DNA of 64,000 bases from the NCBI GenBank assembly GCA_963816315.1, contig CAWFJZ010000020.1:124001-188000 (forward strand), given 5' to 3'. The notes under the pieces were generated by a model, which saw only the letters and a list, made by a program, of their open reading frames with translations, made no database searches and was not told where the DNA came from. This DNA comes from CADEEN01 sp963816315 (GTDB lineage: Bacteria > Pseudomonadota > Gammaproteobacteria > Burkholderiales > Burkholderiaceae_C). A program made the translations under genes and the position numbers. Shown piece after piece: positions 47,054 to 56,116 of this stretch (its first letter is position 1; each line of letters begins with the position of its first letter).

Positions 47054-47950
47054 TCAGGGGCTGTCGTTGGCCGCGGGCGTGCGGCCTCGCTCGATCGCGG
47101 CGCCGATGCCTTCGCCGCCCATCGACGCCAGACTCGCCGCCTGCCCCACCGAGCGCCGCAGCAGCAGGTCGGCCGTCTTGCCGTGCTCCGGGTACAGCGC
47201 CAATCCCGCGTGCACCACCACCGCGAGATCGTTGCCGGCCACGGAGAACGGCTGGTGCAGCGCATCGACCAGCTTCTTGGCCACGCGCTGGCCGTCGGCG
47301 GGCGCGTCGATCCAGGCCAGCAGCACGACGAACGAGTCGTTGCCGATCGAGGCCACGACATCGCTGGCGCGCAACGACGCGCGCAGGCGCACCGCCACCT
47401 TGCGCCGCAGAACGTTCGACGACTCGAGGCCGAGTTCATCGCGCACGGCCGCGAGGCCCTCGACGCGCAGGGCGATGACCGCCATCGGCGCCGGCTCGCG
47501 CTCGCGCAGCGCCACCAGGTGCGTCATGTGTTCGAGCAACTGCGTGTGGTTCGGCAGGCCGGTGGCCAGATCGGTGGCGAAGGCCTTGCGCGCGATGCGG
47601 TCGAGCGCCTTCCTCTGCAGCGCGATCTCGAGGCGGCGCGCCAGCGCCGCTGCCGGCGCGTCGCCGGGCACGACGATGTCCTGCACGCCGTGTTCGAGCA
47701 ACTGCAGTTGCAGCGTGGCGTCAATGGGCGCCGGCAGCACGGCGACGACGGCGCTGTCGAGCACGGCATGCGCAAGCGCCGGCCAGGCCAGCAGCTCGGC
47801 CGCCGGCACGGCGGCCAGCAGCGATTCGAAAGCGACCTCGCGCAGTTGCGCCGCCGCCTCGTCGAGCGTGGCGCAACAGGTGGCGCCCGGCACGTCGATG
47901 CCGACGGCGAGCATCGTGGCGGTGGGTTTGGCGCTGGCCGTTCGGCTCAT
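47054..47950 (-). CDS. Degenerate GGDEF-domain protein with pseudo-receiver-like N-terminus
   Basis: 298 residues. The first 130 residues look like a receiver fold lacking the phospho-acceptor: AVVAVLPAPI and LLEHGVQDIVVPGDAPAAAL, followed by the helix RRLEIALQRKALDRIARKAF. A diguanylate-cyclase-like domain follows (ATGLPNHTQLLEHM; IALRVEGLAAVRDEL), but its active-site motif is GNDSF (about residues 202-206) instead of GGDEF, so cyclase activity is unlikely. It could bind GTP or c-di-GMP, or act as a scaffold. Its start is ten bases from the degenerate tRNA copy, and it is separated from alaS by 37 bases, same strand. Confidence 0.8.
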   Translation of the reverse strand: MSRTASAKPTATMLAVGIDVPGATCCATLDEAAAQLREVAFESLLAAVPAAELLAWPALAHAVLDSAVVAVLPAPIDATLQLQLLEHGVQDIVVPGDAPAAALARRLEIALQRKALDRIARKAFATDLATGLPNHTQLLEHMTHLVALREREPAPMAVIALRVEGLAAVRDELGLESSNVLRRKVAVRLRASLRASDVVASIGNDSFVVLLAWIDAPADGQRVAKKLVDALHQPFSVAGNDLAVVVHAGLALYPEHGKTADLLLRRSVGQAASLASMGGEGIGAAIERGRTPAANDSP

Positions 47951-47960
47951 CGGTAGATGA

Positions 47961-48034
47961 TGAAGCGGGTGAAGGAAATCGGGCCTTCGCATGAAGCTGG
48001 TGAAGCTGCCGTTCTGACATTCAACGGCGCTCGC
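47961..48034 (-). pseudogene. tRNA-Gly-like pseudogene
   Basis: Reads gaplessly against the tRNA-Gly(CCC) gene at 48591-48664 over all 74 positions including the 3' end; I count 14 mismatches. The D-arm/anticodon-stem block GAACGGCAGCTTC and the acceptor 3' strand CACCCGC are unchanged. Damage is in the acceptor 5' strand (GCGAGCG, two mispairs), the anticodon loop (TTCACCA), the T arm (loop no longer TTC) and the 3' end (TTCA instead of TCCA). It therefore cannot be a normal tRNA gene. Same orientation as the intact copy, 556 bases away. Confidence 0.8.
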
Positions 48035-48077
48035 GCGGCTTTCGATGTTAAGCGATCGTGCAGCGCCGCCGACCTCA

Positions 48078-48555
48078 TCAGCACCTGGACGTCCAGATGG
48101 CGAGGAACATGCGATCCGGCAGGGGATCGGCGATGTCGCGCTGCTTCAGATACAGGCCGCCCAGGTGAGTAGGCGGCCAGCTCTCGCATCTGCGGGCATT
48201 GCAGCCGCTGCACCTCGCCGGTGGCGTGTTGTGCGTAATGAACGAGCTCGTGCAGCAGGCGCTCGCGGAAAATCGGGTTGTCTGCAGGGTCCTCGAACAG
48301 CTCGGCGCCGGGTGTGTCGGCGGGGCGAACGATGTAGATCGTGCCGTGGTCCTCATCGTCGAGGCTGAAGTAGCCATAGACACGCCAGTCGTCCACGCCG
48401 CGTGCCGCCGCGCCGGCGCGCTGGCGTACGACCGTCGTGAGGTCTTCGGCCGTCATCGTGACGATCGGCGGCGGCGGCAACCGGGCGGCTTCGCGATACG
48501 ACGAGTGGCTTGCGATCCACACCAGCAACGCCGTCGCAACCTGTTCCATCGTCAT
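48078..48555 (-). CDS. Putative zincin-like protein with HELVH motif (DUF6647-like), one frameshift
   Basis: 158 residues after removing one extra base near 48167. The core is RERLLHELVHYAQHATGEVQ (HExxH-type HELVH, about residue 105), then RELAAYHLGGLYLKQRDIAD in corrected frame; the pattern of a HELVHxxQ helix followed by an acidic ELAAY helix recalls DUF6647-type putative metallopeptidases. I am not certain of the family. No clear signal peptide is seen. The gene lies exactly between the intact tRNA-Gly and its degenerate copy, both on the same strand as the gene. Start ATG 48555 (MTMEQV) or the ATG two codons later. Confidence 0.7.
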
Positions 48556-48590
48556 GGCGCATTCCCCGTACGTCGGTGCCCGCGGAGATC

Positions 48591-48664
48591 TGGAGCGGGT
48601 GAAGGGAATCGAACCCTCGTATGAAGCTTGGGAAGCTGCCGTTCTGCCATTGAACTACACCCGC
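48591..48664 (-). tRNA. tRNA-Gly (anticodon CCC)
   Basis: 74 bases including an encoded CCA end. Acceptor stem GCGGGTG/CACCCGC pairs fully; D-arm TAGTTCAATGGCAGAAC; anticodon loop TTCCCAA gives CCC, with a C-U mispair in the anticodon stem (GCAGC/GCTTC); T-arm AGGG-TTCGATT-CCCT. Decodes GGG. It lies between the zincin-like gene and the divergent lipoprotein gene. Confidence 0.93.
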
Positions 48665-48771
48665 AGTTCGGCAGCAGTTTAAGCGAGCAAGTGTGCGATT
48701 TGTCGCGGCGCGCCCACGGCGACACGGATGGTGACCTTTGGCCCCGGGCACACCCCATAAACTCATCGGCC

Positions 48772-50193
48772 ATGAACGCGACTCCTCTACGCCTGCTGGC
48801 CGCAACCTTTTCCACTGCCTTGCTCTTCGCCTGCGGCGGGGGCGGGGGCGGCGGCGGCGATCCGTCGATCGATCAAACGCCACCAACGCTGACAGCGCAG
48901 GGCTCAACGCGCGCGGTCGTGCGCAAGGGCGATGCAGCGCCGCTGCCCGCTTCGTTCGCCGTCACCGTGGGCGGCAACCCCGGCACGGGCACCGTCGCCT
49001 GGAAGGACGAGGCGGGCACGTCGCGTGGCAGCGGCAACAGCCCTGCCGCTCAACACCGCGGCCACCGCGCTGGCCGCAGGCGAACACACGCTGACCGCCA
49101 GCATCACCAACCCGGCCAACGGCAAGTCCGCCGAAACGACGTTCAGCCTGCTCGTGCTGGCCGAGGGCGCAGAAACCGACGACGACAATGACGGCCTGAC
49201 GTACTCGCAAGAGAAGGCGGCCGGCACCGAACCCGGCAACGGCGACACCGACGGCGACGGCCTGGCCGACGGTGCAGAAGCGGGTCTGGGAACCGACCCG
49301 ACGAAGGCCGACAGCGATGGCAACGGCGTTGCCGACGGCGTGCAATTGGGGAACTTGGGCGGCACGGGCGGGGCCTCGCTGCCACCGCGCAGCCTGATGG
49401 CCAACGAGACGGGCAAGAGCGCCGGCGTGCGCATCGAAGCCGACGGGCTGTCGATCACGTTCGGCGACGAGCTCAACGCCGCCTGCGTGAACAAGACGGC
49501 GCCGTTCACCGACCCGATCTACAGCGGCAGCGCCACGGATTCATTGGAACGCTGCCGCAAGCGCGCGGTGCGCGCCAACGTCGGCGTGCGGCCCGGCGAG
49601 TTCCGCTACTTCGAGACGCGCCGCTTCGGCGGCTTGAGCAGCGATGCGCTGGAAAACATCGGCCAGGGCATCATCACGCCGTCGGCGCAGATCGATCCGT
49701 ACTGCTGCTTCATCGATATCGGCGACGCCGACTACGCCACCTACGTCAGCGGTTCGCCGCCCGCGCCGACACCGGCCAACATCACGCCGCCGTCGATGAC
49801 CGTCAACTCCGTCGGTGGCGTGTTCGTGCGGTTGGTCGAGGCGGAAGCGCCCTTCGCTCCGGGCCCGAACATCGATCTCCCCCTCACCCAGCTACTACGG
49901 CTTCGCCGTCGACTACCGCGGCGCCGAACCCGGTCGTTTACGTCGTCGCCCGTGACAGCAACAACAACATGATCGTCTCGCGCGCTTTGAACCCCGGCGT
50001 TTTCAATGGTGCGCCGGCGATGCCGATGCTGCACGGCCATCCGGTCAGCGGCGCGGGGCCGCATGCGGCCATCAACCTCGGTTTCCAGAAGTTCAACTAC
50101 TCGCCTGCCGACGTGCGCGCCGCGATCAACGCGCGCAACGGCAACAGCGACGCAAACGCGATGGCCGGTGGCGTCGGCATCCACCGCTGGTAG
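48772..50193 (+). CDS. Lipoprotein with thrombospondin-type-3 repeats, tandem paralogue 1, frameshifted
   Basis: About 472 residues once three extra bases (near 49047, 49890 and 49925) are removed. Lipobox LLFACGGGGGGGG followed by a disordered linker. Middle: one Ig-like segment (TVAWKDEAGTSRGSG, GEHTLTASITNPANGKSAET), then calcium-type repeats DDDNDGLTYSQEKAAGTEP, DTDGDGLADGAEAGLGTDP, DSDGNGVADGVQLG. C-terminal domain of about 250 residues shared with the next gene: DELNAACVNKTAPFTDPIYS, ERCRKRAVRANVGVRPGEFR, IDPYCCFIDIGDADY, MTVNSVGGVF, YYGFAVDYRGAE, INLGFQKFNYSPADV. Outer-membrane or surface lipoprotein; function unknown. Confidence 0.75.
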
Positions 50194-50208
50194 CCCGCCT
50201 TGCCGCCG

Positions 50209-52302
50209 ATGCATCAGAACGTTTCACCGACACCCCACAGCCAGCGCCTGCGTCTGCTCGCGGCCTTTGCGGCCACGATGTCCACGGCGCTGCTCGCCGC
50301 TTGCGGTGGTGGCGGCGGCAGTGGTGGTGGCAGCCACGCCGCCGCCCCCTCCCGCCGCCCCACCGCCGCTTCGCGCTGCATCGACCCAACGCCGGCCGCC
50401 ACCTCGACGGTGAAGTTCGCCGCGCCGGTGGGGGCTGCGGCATCGAGTGTCGAGGTCAGCAGCAACGGCCTGTCGGCATGCTTTCTCGGCACGGCGCAAG
50501 CCGGCGCCAAGTCCGACGTGGCCGTGGCCCTGGACGCAGGCAGCTTCTACTACTTCGAGGCCACACGCTCGCAAGCGGCCGACGTGGTGCTGGGCATCAG
50601 CGCCACGGCCGCCACCGAGCCGCCCGCAGGCGGCTTCGTGCCGCGTGCCGACACGCTCGTCGTCAGCGGCACCGAGCTGCTGACGAAGGATGGCGCCGGC
50701 GCGCTGGTGACGAACCCCGCCGGCGCCGGCACCGTGTTCGGCTTCGCGGTCGATCTGCGCTCGGGCTATCCGGCGGTGAGCGTGATCGCCCCGGCGAGCG
50801 TCAACCCCGGCGCGTGCACCGGCCTGGCTGACGCTGCGCCGTGCATCATCTACCGCTGGCAATCGGCAGCGCCGGCGGCCGCGCTGTCGATCTATGCCTG
50901 GGGCAACGGCGACGGCACGAGCGGCCCGCGCGTGTCGATCAACACCGGCAGCGACCAGGTCGCGCGCCCCTACACCTACGCCACCGGCGCCGTGCTGTCC
51001 CTGCTGCGCGCCAAGCGTCTGCAAGGCGCCGTCGGCTTCAATCCGCAATGGCCGGCGGCGAGCGGGCCGGCGTCACTGCCGACGCTGACACCGAGCGGCG
51101 GCGACCGCGCCGTGATGCGCCTTGACGACACCGCGCCGTTCCGTGCGATCACGGTCACGCCCACCAACGCCGCTGCGGGCGCCATCACTTGGACCGATGA
51201 GCTCGGCACCGCCCGCGGCAGCGGCGCGTCGATCACGATCGACACGGCGCTGATGACGGCGCTCGGTGCCGGCGAGCATGTGCTGACCGCCAGCGTCGTC
51301 AATCCGCAGAACAGCCGTTATGGCGAAACGCGGGTGCGGCTGCTGGTGGCTGCGCGCCGGCGACAACAGCGACCACGACGGCGACGGCCTGACCTACAAC
51401 CAGGAGATCGCGGCCGGCCTCGATCCGGGCAGCTCGGACACCGACGGCGACGGCCTGTCCGACGGCGCCGAAGTCGCACTGAGCAAGAACCCGCTCGTGG
51501 CCGACAACGACGCCGTCGCGTCGCTGCCGCGCCGCGGCGCGATGGTGCGCGAGGTCGGCACCAGCCCGGGCCTCGTCGTCGGCGATGACGGCCTGTCGGT
51601 CACGTTCACCGGCGAGCTGAACCCGGCGTGCGTGGCGCATGTGGCGCCGTTCGACGACCCGGTGTATTCGAACTCGGCGACCGGCCCGGAGGAGCGCTGC
51701 CGCAAGCGCGCGATCCGCGCCAACGTCGGCATCACACCGGGCGAGTTCCGCTATTTCGAGAGCGAGCGCCTGGGCGCGCAGAACGACCTGCGCAACATCG
51801 GCCACGGCGTGATTGCGGCGCGATGCGCCGATCGACCCGTACTGCTGCTTTCATCGACCCGAGCGACCCCGACTACGACCCACTCGTGCCCTACACCGGC
51901 ACGCCGCCGTCACTGGCGGTCAATTCGGTGGGCGGCGTGTTCGGCGTCTGCAGCAGATCAGCCGGCTGAGTCGCCTGCAATCTCGACCAGACACGGTTCT
52001 ATGGCTTTGCCGTGGACTACACCGGCTGCGAGCCCAAGATTTACATCGTCGGTACCGATGCCAGCGGCCTGATGACGGTGTCGTCCGCGGTAGCGGCATG
52101 GGCTTCGCGGCCGCAGCGCCGGTGGTGCCCATGCATCTACGGCCACCCCTACGACGCGCAGCGGACCGAGTGGCGCGCATGAACCTCGGCCTGCAGAAGT
52201 TCCACTACAGACCTCGGCGACATCAAGACCGCACTCATCGCGCGCGGCGCGAACGTCACCACCTTCAAGCCCGGCGTCGGCGCGCACCGCTGGCAGCCGT
52301 GA
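50209..52302 (+). CDS. Lipoprotein with thrombospondin-type-3 repeats, tandem paralogue 2, frameshifted
   Basis: About 695 residues if corrected. Lipobox LLAACGGGGGSGGG after a long signal peptide from ATG 50209. An N-terminal extension absent from paralogue 1 (residues about 60-290: SVEVSSNGLSACFLGTAQAG, SFYYFEATRSQAADVVLGIS, AALSIYAWGNGDGTSGPRVS) precedes the shared Ig-like segment (AITWTDELGTARGSG), the repeats DHDGDGLTYNQEIAAGLDP and DTDGDGLSDGAEVALSKNP, and the shared C-terminal domain (ELNPACVAHVAPFDDPVYSN, ERCRKRAIRANVGITPGEFR). Breaks near 51350, 51825 and 51850, and several between 51945 and 52230, make the last 120 residues uncertain. Only 15 bases after paralogue 1. Confidence 0.72.
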
Positions 52303-52336
52303 CGCCTCATGGCTGCACGCGACAATGCGTGCGGCC

Positions 52337-53026
52337 ATGAACACCCCCGACCCGAGCGCGCTGGCGCGCAACATCAAGAGCTACGTGCTGCGCGCCGGCC
52401 GCATGGGCACGGGGCAGCAACGCGCGCTGCGCGAACTGGCGCCGCGCTACGTGCTGCCGTTCGCCGCAGCACCGTTCGATGCGCCGCGCGTCTTCGGCCG
52501 CCAGGCGCCGCTCGTCGTCGAGATCGGCTTCGGCATGGGCCAGGCCACGGCGCAGATCGCCGCGGCGCGGCCGCACGATGATGTCCTCGGCATCGAGGTC
52601 CACGAGCCCGGTGTCGGCGCGCTCTTGCAGCGCATCGACGAGCAGCAACTCGGCAACCTGCGCATCGTCCGGCACGACGCCGTCGAGGTGCTGCGCGACA
52701 TGATCGCGCCGGACACGCTGGCCGCCGTGCACGTCTTCTTTCCCGACCCGTGGCCGAAGAAGCGGCACTGGAAGCGGCGCCTGATCCAGCCGCCGTTCGT
52801 CGCCCTGCTCGCTTCACGCATCGCGCCCGGCGGCACGCTGCATTGCGCGACCGACTGGCAGCCCTATGCCGAGCAGATGCTCGACGTGCTGTCGGCCGAG
52901 CCGCTGCTGGCCAACACCGCCGAGGGTTACGCGCCACGGCCCGACTACCGGCCGCTGACCAAGTTCGAAAACCGCGGCCTGGCGCTCGGCCACGGCGTGT
53001 GGGATTTGGTGTTCACACGCCGTTGA
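52337..53026 (+). CDS. trmB: tRNA (guanine-N7-)-methyltransferase
   Basis: 229 residues from ATG 52337; an in-frame ATG at 52325 would add four residues. Methylates G46 in the variable loop of tRNA. Family blocks: IKSYVLRAGRMGTGQQRALR, the SAM-binding LVVEIGFGMGQATAQIAAAR, IVRHDAVEVLRDMI, and the highly specific VHVFFPDPWPKKRHWKRRLI, followed by RPLTKFENRGLALGHGVWDL. The frame is intact. Confidence 0.96.
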   Translation: MNTPDPSALARNIKSYVLRAGRMGTGQQRALRELAPRYVLPFAAAPFDAPRVFGRQAPLVVEIGFGMGQATAQIAAARPHDDVLGIEVHEPGVGALLQRIDEQQLGNLRIVRHDAVEVLRDMIAPDTLAAVHVFFPDPWPKKRHWKRRLIQPPFVALLASRIAPGGTLHCATDWQPYAEQMLDVLSAEPLLANTAEGYAPRPDYRPLTKFENRGLALGHGVWDLVFTRR

Positions 53027-53041
53027 GAATCAGGCTCGGCG

Positions 53042-53779
53042 CTACGGCTTCTTCTGCAGCGCGTGCGGGATCTTCTGGATCAACGGCGGCCCGACCTTCA
53101 ACTCCGTGATCATCGTCAAACGCGCGCCGGCCGGCAGACTCAGGTTCTGATTCAAGATCGGGTTGAAGCCCTTGAACGAGACGGTGGGCAGGATCGTCAC
53201 CGGCGCGAACGGGGCTTCGGTGAACGAATTGGTTTGCGCGTTGCCCTGGAAGAAGACGACGGTGGTGCCGACGAGATTGAGGCCGGTGTGGTCCGGCACC
53301 TCGAGCGCCGACTGCGTCGGCTTGAAGCCGAAGCCGGCCAACGACAGCGGCAGCGCGCTGTTGGTGCGGTTGTGGATGTCGAGCTTCTCGGTGATCGTCG
53401 AACGGCCGGCTGTGCCGCCTTTGACCGTATAGACCACGCCGCCGAGCACGTTGCCCGCCATCGGCCCGCCGGTGCCATGACCGAGCATCGGGCCTTGCGC
53501 ATGGATCTGGTTGGCGTTGACATGCGCGCCCGGGTGCAGGTGACCGATGTCGAGAAAGGTCGAAGGGCCGGACGGATAGACCAGGATGCGGCGGCCGTTG
53601 ACCGTCCACTCGACCTTGCGCGGCAATTGCACCGGATCGCTCGGCTGGCCGAGGTTCGATCCGGTGTTGTCGATCGTGTAGGCGAGTTGCGCGTTGCCAT
53701 CGCTGACGGTGATCGAATCGGCGTGAACCGTCGTCACGCACAGCGGCATCAGCGCCATCGTCAGCAGCAGCGTTCGCAT
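53042..53779 (-). CDS. Secreted protein of unknown function
   Basis: 245 residues from ATG 53779, with AAGGAG seven bases upstream. Signal peptide MRTLLLTMALMPLCVTTVHA. The mature protein is predicted mostly beta: AYTIDNTGSNLGQPSD, VEWTVNGRRILVYPSGPSTF, HIHAQ-like motif ANQIHAQGPMLGHGTGG, KLDIHNRTNSALPLSLAGFG, ARLTMITELKVGPPLIQ. It lacks a C-terminal sorting signal. It may be an exported beta-sandwich protein; no family is recognised. It stands alone between trmB (convergent, 15 bases) and the glutathione S-transferase gene. Confidence 0.65.
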   Translation of the reverse strand: MRTLLLTMALMPLCVTTVHADSITVSDGNAQLAYTIDNTGSNLGQPSDPVQLPRKVEWTVNGRRILVYPSGPSTFLDIGHLHPGAHVNANQIHAQGPMLGHGTGGPMAGNVLGGVVYTVKGGTAGRSTITEKLDIHNRTNSALPLSLAGFGFKPTQSALEVPDHTGLNLVGTTVVFFQGNAQTNSFTEAPFAPVTILPTVSFKGFNPILNQNLSLPAGARLTMITELKVGPPLIQKIPHALQKKP

Positions 53780-53852
53780 CGTGGGCTCCTTGCGAGTCGA
53801 GGCAGGCGGCGATTGCACACCGCGTGCCGCGACAGAGCCACCCCTAAAAGAA

Positions 53853-54546
53853 TCAGTCGCGCGACTTGCGGTACGGCTCTTCGAAGTCGAGGTAGTCGCG
53901 CTCGGCCAGCGCCTCGGCCACCCAAGCCACCACGCCCGGTGTGGCCCACACGCGTTCGCTATACGCGCGCGCCGCGGCCGACAGCGGCAGCCCGTAGGTG
54001 CGGATACGCGCCACCACCGGCGCGTAGTAGGCATCGGCGATGCCGAACTCGCCGAACAGGAACGGGCCGCCGCTCGTGGTCACTTGCTGCGACCAGATCG
54101 CATCGATGCGCGCCAGATCGTCGCGCACCGCCGCTTGTTCGGCGCAACACGCGCGCACCGACCTCGGGCAACGAGGCTTCGATGTTCATCGGGCAGTGGC
54201 TGCGCAGCGCGCCGAAGCCGGCATGCATCTCGGCGCACAGGCTGCGCGCGCGTGCCCGCTGCAGCGTGTCGCGCGGCCACAGCGCGAGCTGAGGATGGTG
54301 GTCGGCCAGCGCTTCGGCGATCGCCAGCGTGTCCCAGACCGCGAAGCCGTCGATCAGCAGCACCGGCACTTTCTTCGTCGGCGTGTAGCGCGCCAGCTCG
54401 CGGTAGAAGGTCGAGTCGGGCGAGTACGTGAGCCTGTCGAAGCGCAGCTTGATCTCGTCGAATGGGATGCCGAATTGGCGCATCAGCACCCACGGCCGCA
54501 TCGACCACGACGAATAGTTCTTGTTGCCGATCACCAGTTGCAGCAT
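53853..54546 (-). CDS. Glutathione S-transferase family protein, one frameshift
   Basis: 230 residues after removing one extra base near 54165. N-terminal thioredoxin-like domain: LVIGNKNYSSWSMRPWVLMR with the catalytic-region Ser pair after Tyr (NYSSWS), KVPVLLIDGFAVWDTLAIAE with the cis-Pro and the glutathione-binding Asp-Thr. C-terminal all-helical domain: GPFLFGEFGIADAYYAPVVA with the conserved N-capping Asp. The closest pattern is the YfcF/YfcG-like or zeta-like bacterial enzymes. ATG 54546. Substrate unknown. Confidence 0.87.
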
Positions 54547-54618
54547 GCGCGCCTCCAAAAACAGGAACGTGATGCTAGCCAAAGACCGCGCGTCAGTGAT
54601 GCGCTTCGCGCATCGACG

Positions 54619-55477
54619 CTATGCGCGCCACGTCACCCAGCCGGTGTAGGAGGTCAGCAGCACGAGGCCGCCGAAGACGATGCGATACCACGCAAACGCG
54701 CTGAAGTCGTGGCTGGAGACGAAGCGGATCAGCCAGCGGATGCACAGCCAGGCGCTGAAAAACGCGAATACGGTGCCGACGGCGAACGCCGGCCAGTCGG
54801 AGAAAGACAAGGCATCGCGGTCCTTCCACACCGAGTACGCGCCGGCGCCGATCAGCGTCGGCACGGCCAGGAAGAAGCTGAACTCGGCCGCGGCCTTGCG
54901 CGAGAAGCCGAACACCATCGCGCCGATGATCGTCGCGCCCGACCTGCTGGTGCCCGGGATCAGCGCCAGGCATTGCACGAGCCCGACCTTGAGGGCATCG
55001 ATCGCGCTCATGTCATCGACGGTTTCGACGCGCGCATGACGTTGGCCTTCGAGATCGCGCTCGCCGTAGTAGGCACGGTGCCGGCGCTCGACCCATGAGA
55101 ATGATGACGCCGCCGACGATGAAGGCCAGCGCCACCGGCACCGGGTGGAAGAGGTGCGTCTTGATGAGGCTGCCGAAGGCCAGACCGGCCACCACCGCCG
55201 GGCAGAACGCGATCAGCACATTGCGCGCGAAGCGTTGTGCGACCGGCTGGCTGGTGATGCCCGACAGCGTGTCTGCGAAGCGCCGCCGGTACTCGACGAT
55301 CACGGCCAGCATCGCGCCGGTCTGGATCGCGACTTCGAAGACCTTGACCATCGGCCCGGTGAAATCGAGCAGCGATGCGGCGAGGATCAAGTGCCCCGTG
55401 GACGAGATCGGCAGGAACTCGGTCAGGCCTTCGACGACGCCCATCACTGCGGCCTTGACCAACACCATCCACTCCAC
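54619..55477 (-). CDS. uppP: Undecaprenyl-diphosphatase UppP (BacA type), one frameshift
   Basis: 285 residues after removing one extra A near 55090. Inner-membrane enzyme recycling the undecaprenyl carrier for peptidoglycan synthesis; confers bacitracin resistance when overproduced. The two signature motifs are clear: GVVEGLTEFLPISSTGHLIL (residues 12-31) and QCLALIPGTSRSGATIIGAM in the second half. Eight hydrophobic helices. ATG 55477. No frameshift is expected in vivo since the function is needed. Confidence 0.93.
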
Positions 55478-55522
55478 GGCCGCCCCTCGCTGCGCAAAGG
55501 CGCGGATGATACTCGAGCGACG

Positions 55523-56072
55523 TCACTGCGTCGCTGCCCTGAATCGCAACTCGATGCCGCGCGCATGTGACGGCCACGTCGGCATTGTTCACGCCGAGTC
55601 GCGCCATCGTCTGCCGCCGCTCGTCGTTGACGCGGTAGATCACGAAGTCGTCGAGCACACGTTCGGCGAGCAGCGCACCCAACCGCGCGGCCTGGCCGGA
55701 GAGCGGCGTGCCGGCGAGTTCGAGCTTGATGTCTTCGACCTTGACGTTGGCCAGGCGCACCGTCGCATCGCTCGGCTCGAAGCGCAGGCTGTGGTCGAGG
55801 GCCAGGCTGCCGCGCAGCATGCGTCCGGACAGACGCTCGCTGGCCTGCAGGTCCATCGACGTCGCCAGGCGGTTGCGCTCGGGCACGAGCCTGACCAGCG
55901 GGTTGGTCAGGCTGACGTCGAACACTTCCATCACGCGCTGCTGGCGCGGGAAGCGGCGCTCGACCAGCGACTGCACTTCGCCGGCCGACAGCGTGACGTG
56001 GCGCGGATCGAGGTTGGCGCAGGCGGCGAGCCAGGCCGCGGCGAGAGCGAAAACAATCCGTCGGCAGAACAT
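55523..56072 (-). CDS. DUF1439-type lipoprotein, one frameshift
   Basis: 182 residues after removing one extra base near 55560. Signal and lipobox MFCRRIVFALAAAWLAACAN. The mature protein matches the YceB/DUF1439 pattern: VTLSAGEVQSLVERRFPRQ, VFDVSLTNPLVRLVPERNRL, ATSMDLQASERLSGRMLRGS, RFEPSDATVRLANVKVEDIK, a tubular lipid-binding-like (SMP-related) fold in relatives. It is probably anchored in the outer membrane. ATG 56072 has GGAG about eight bases upstream. It lies 45 bases upstream of uppP, same strand. Confidence 0.8.
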
Positions 56073-56116
56073 CGTCGTCTCCGTTCCTCGAACCATCCCT
56101 TTGGCATCATGCCTGG

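Noticed and set aside
47947..48555. A single 202-residue minus-strand frame running through the zincin-like gene into the pseudo-tRNA.
   Set aside because: After about residue 130 it is out of frame; removing one base restores LGGLYLKQRD and a stop at 48078, before the pseudo-tRNA.
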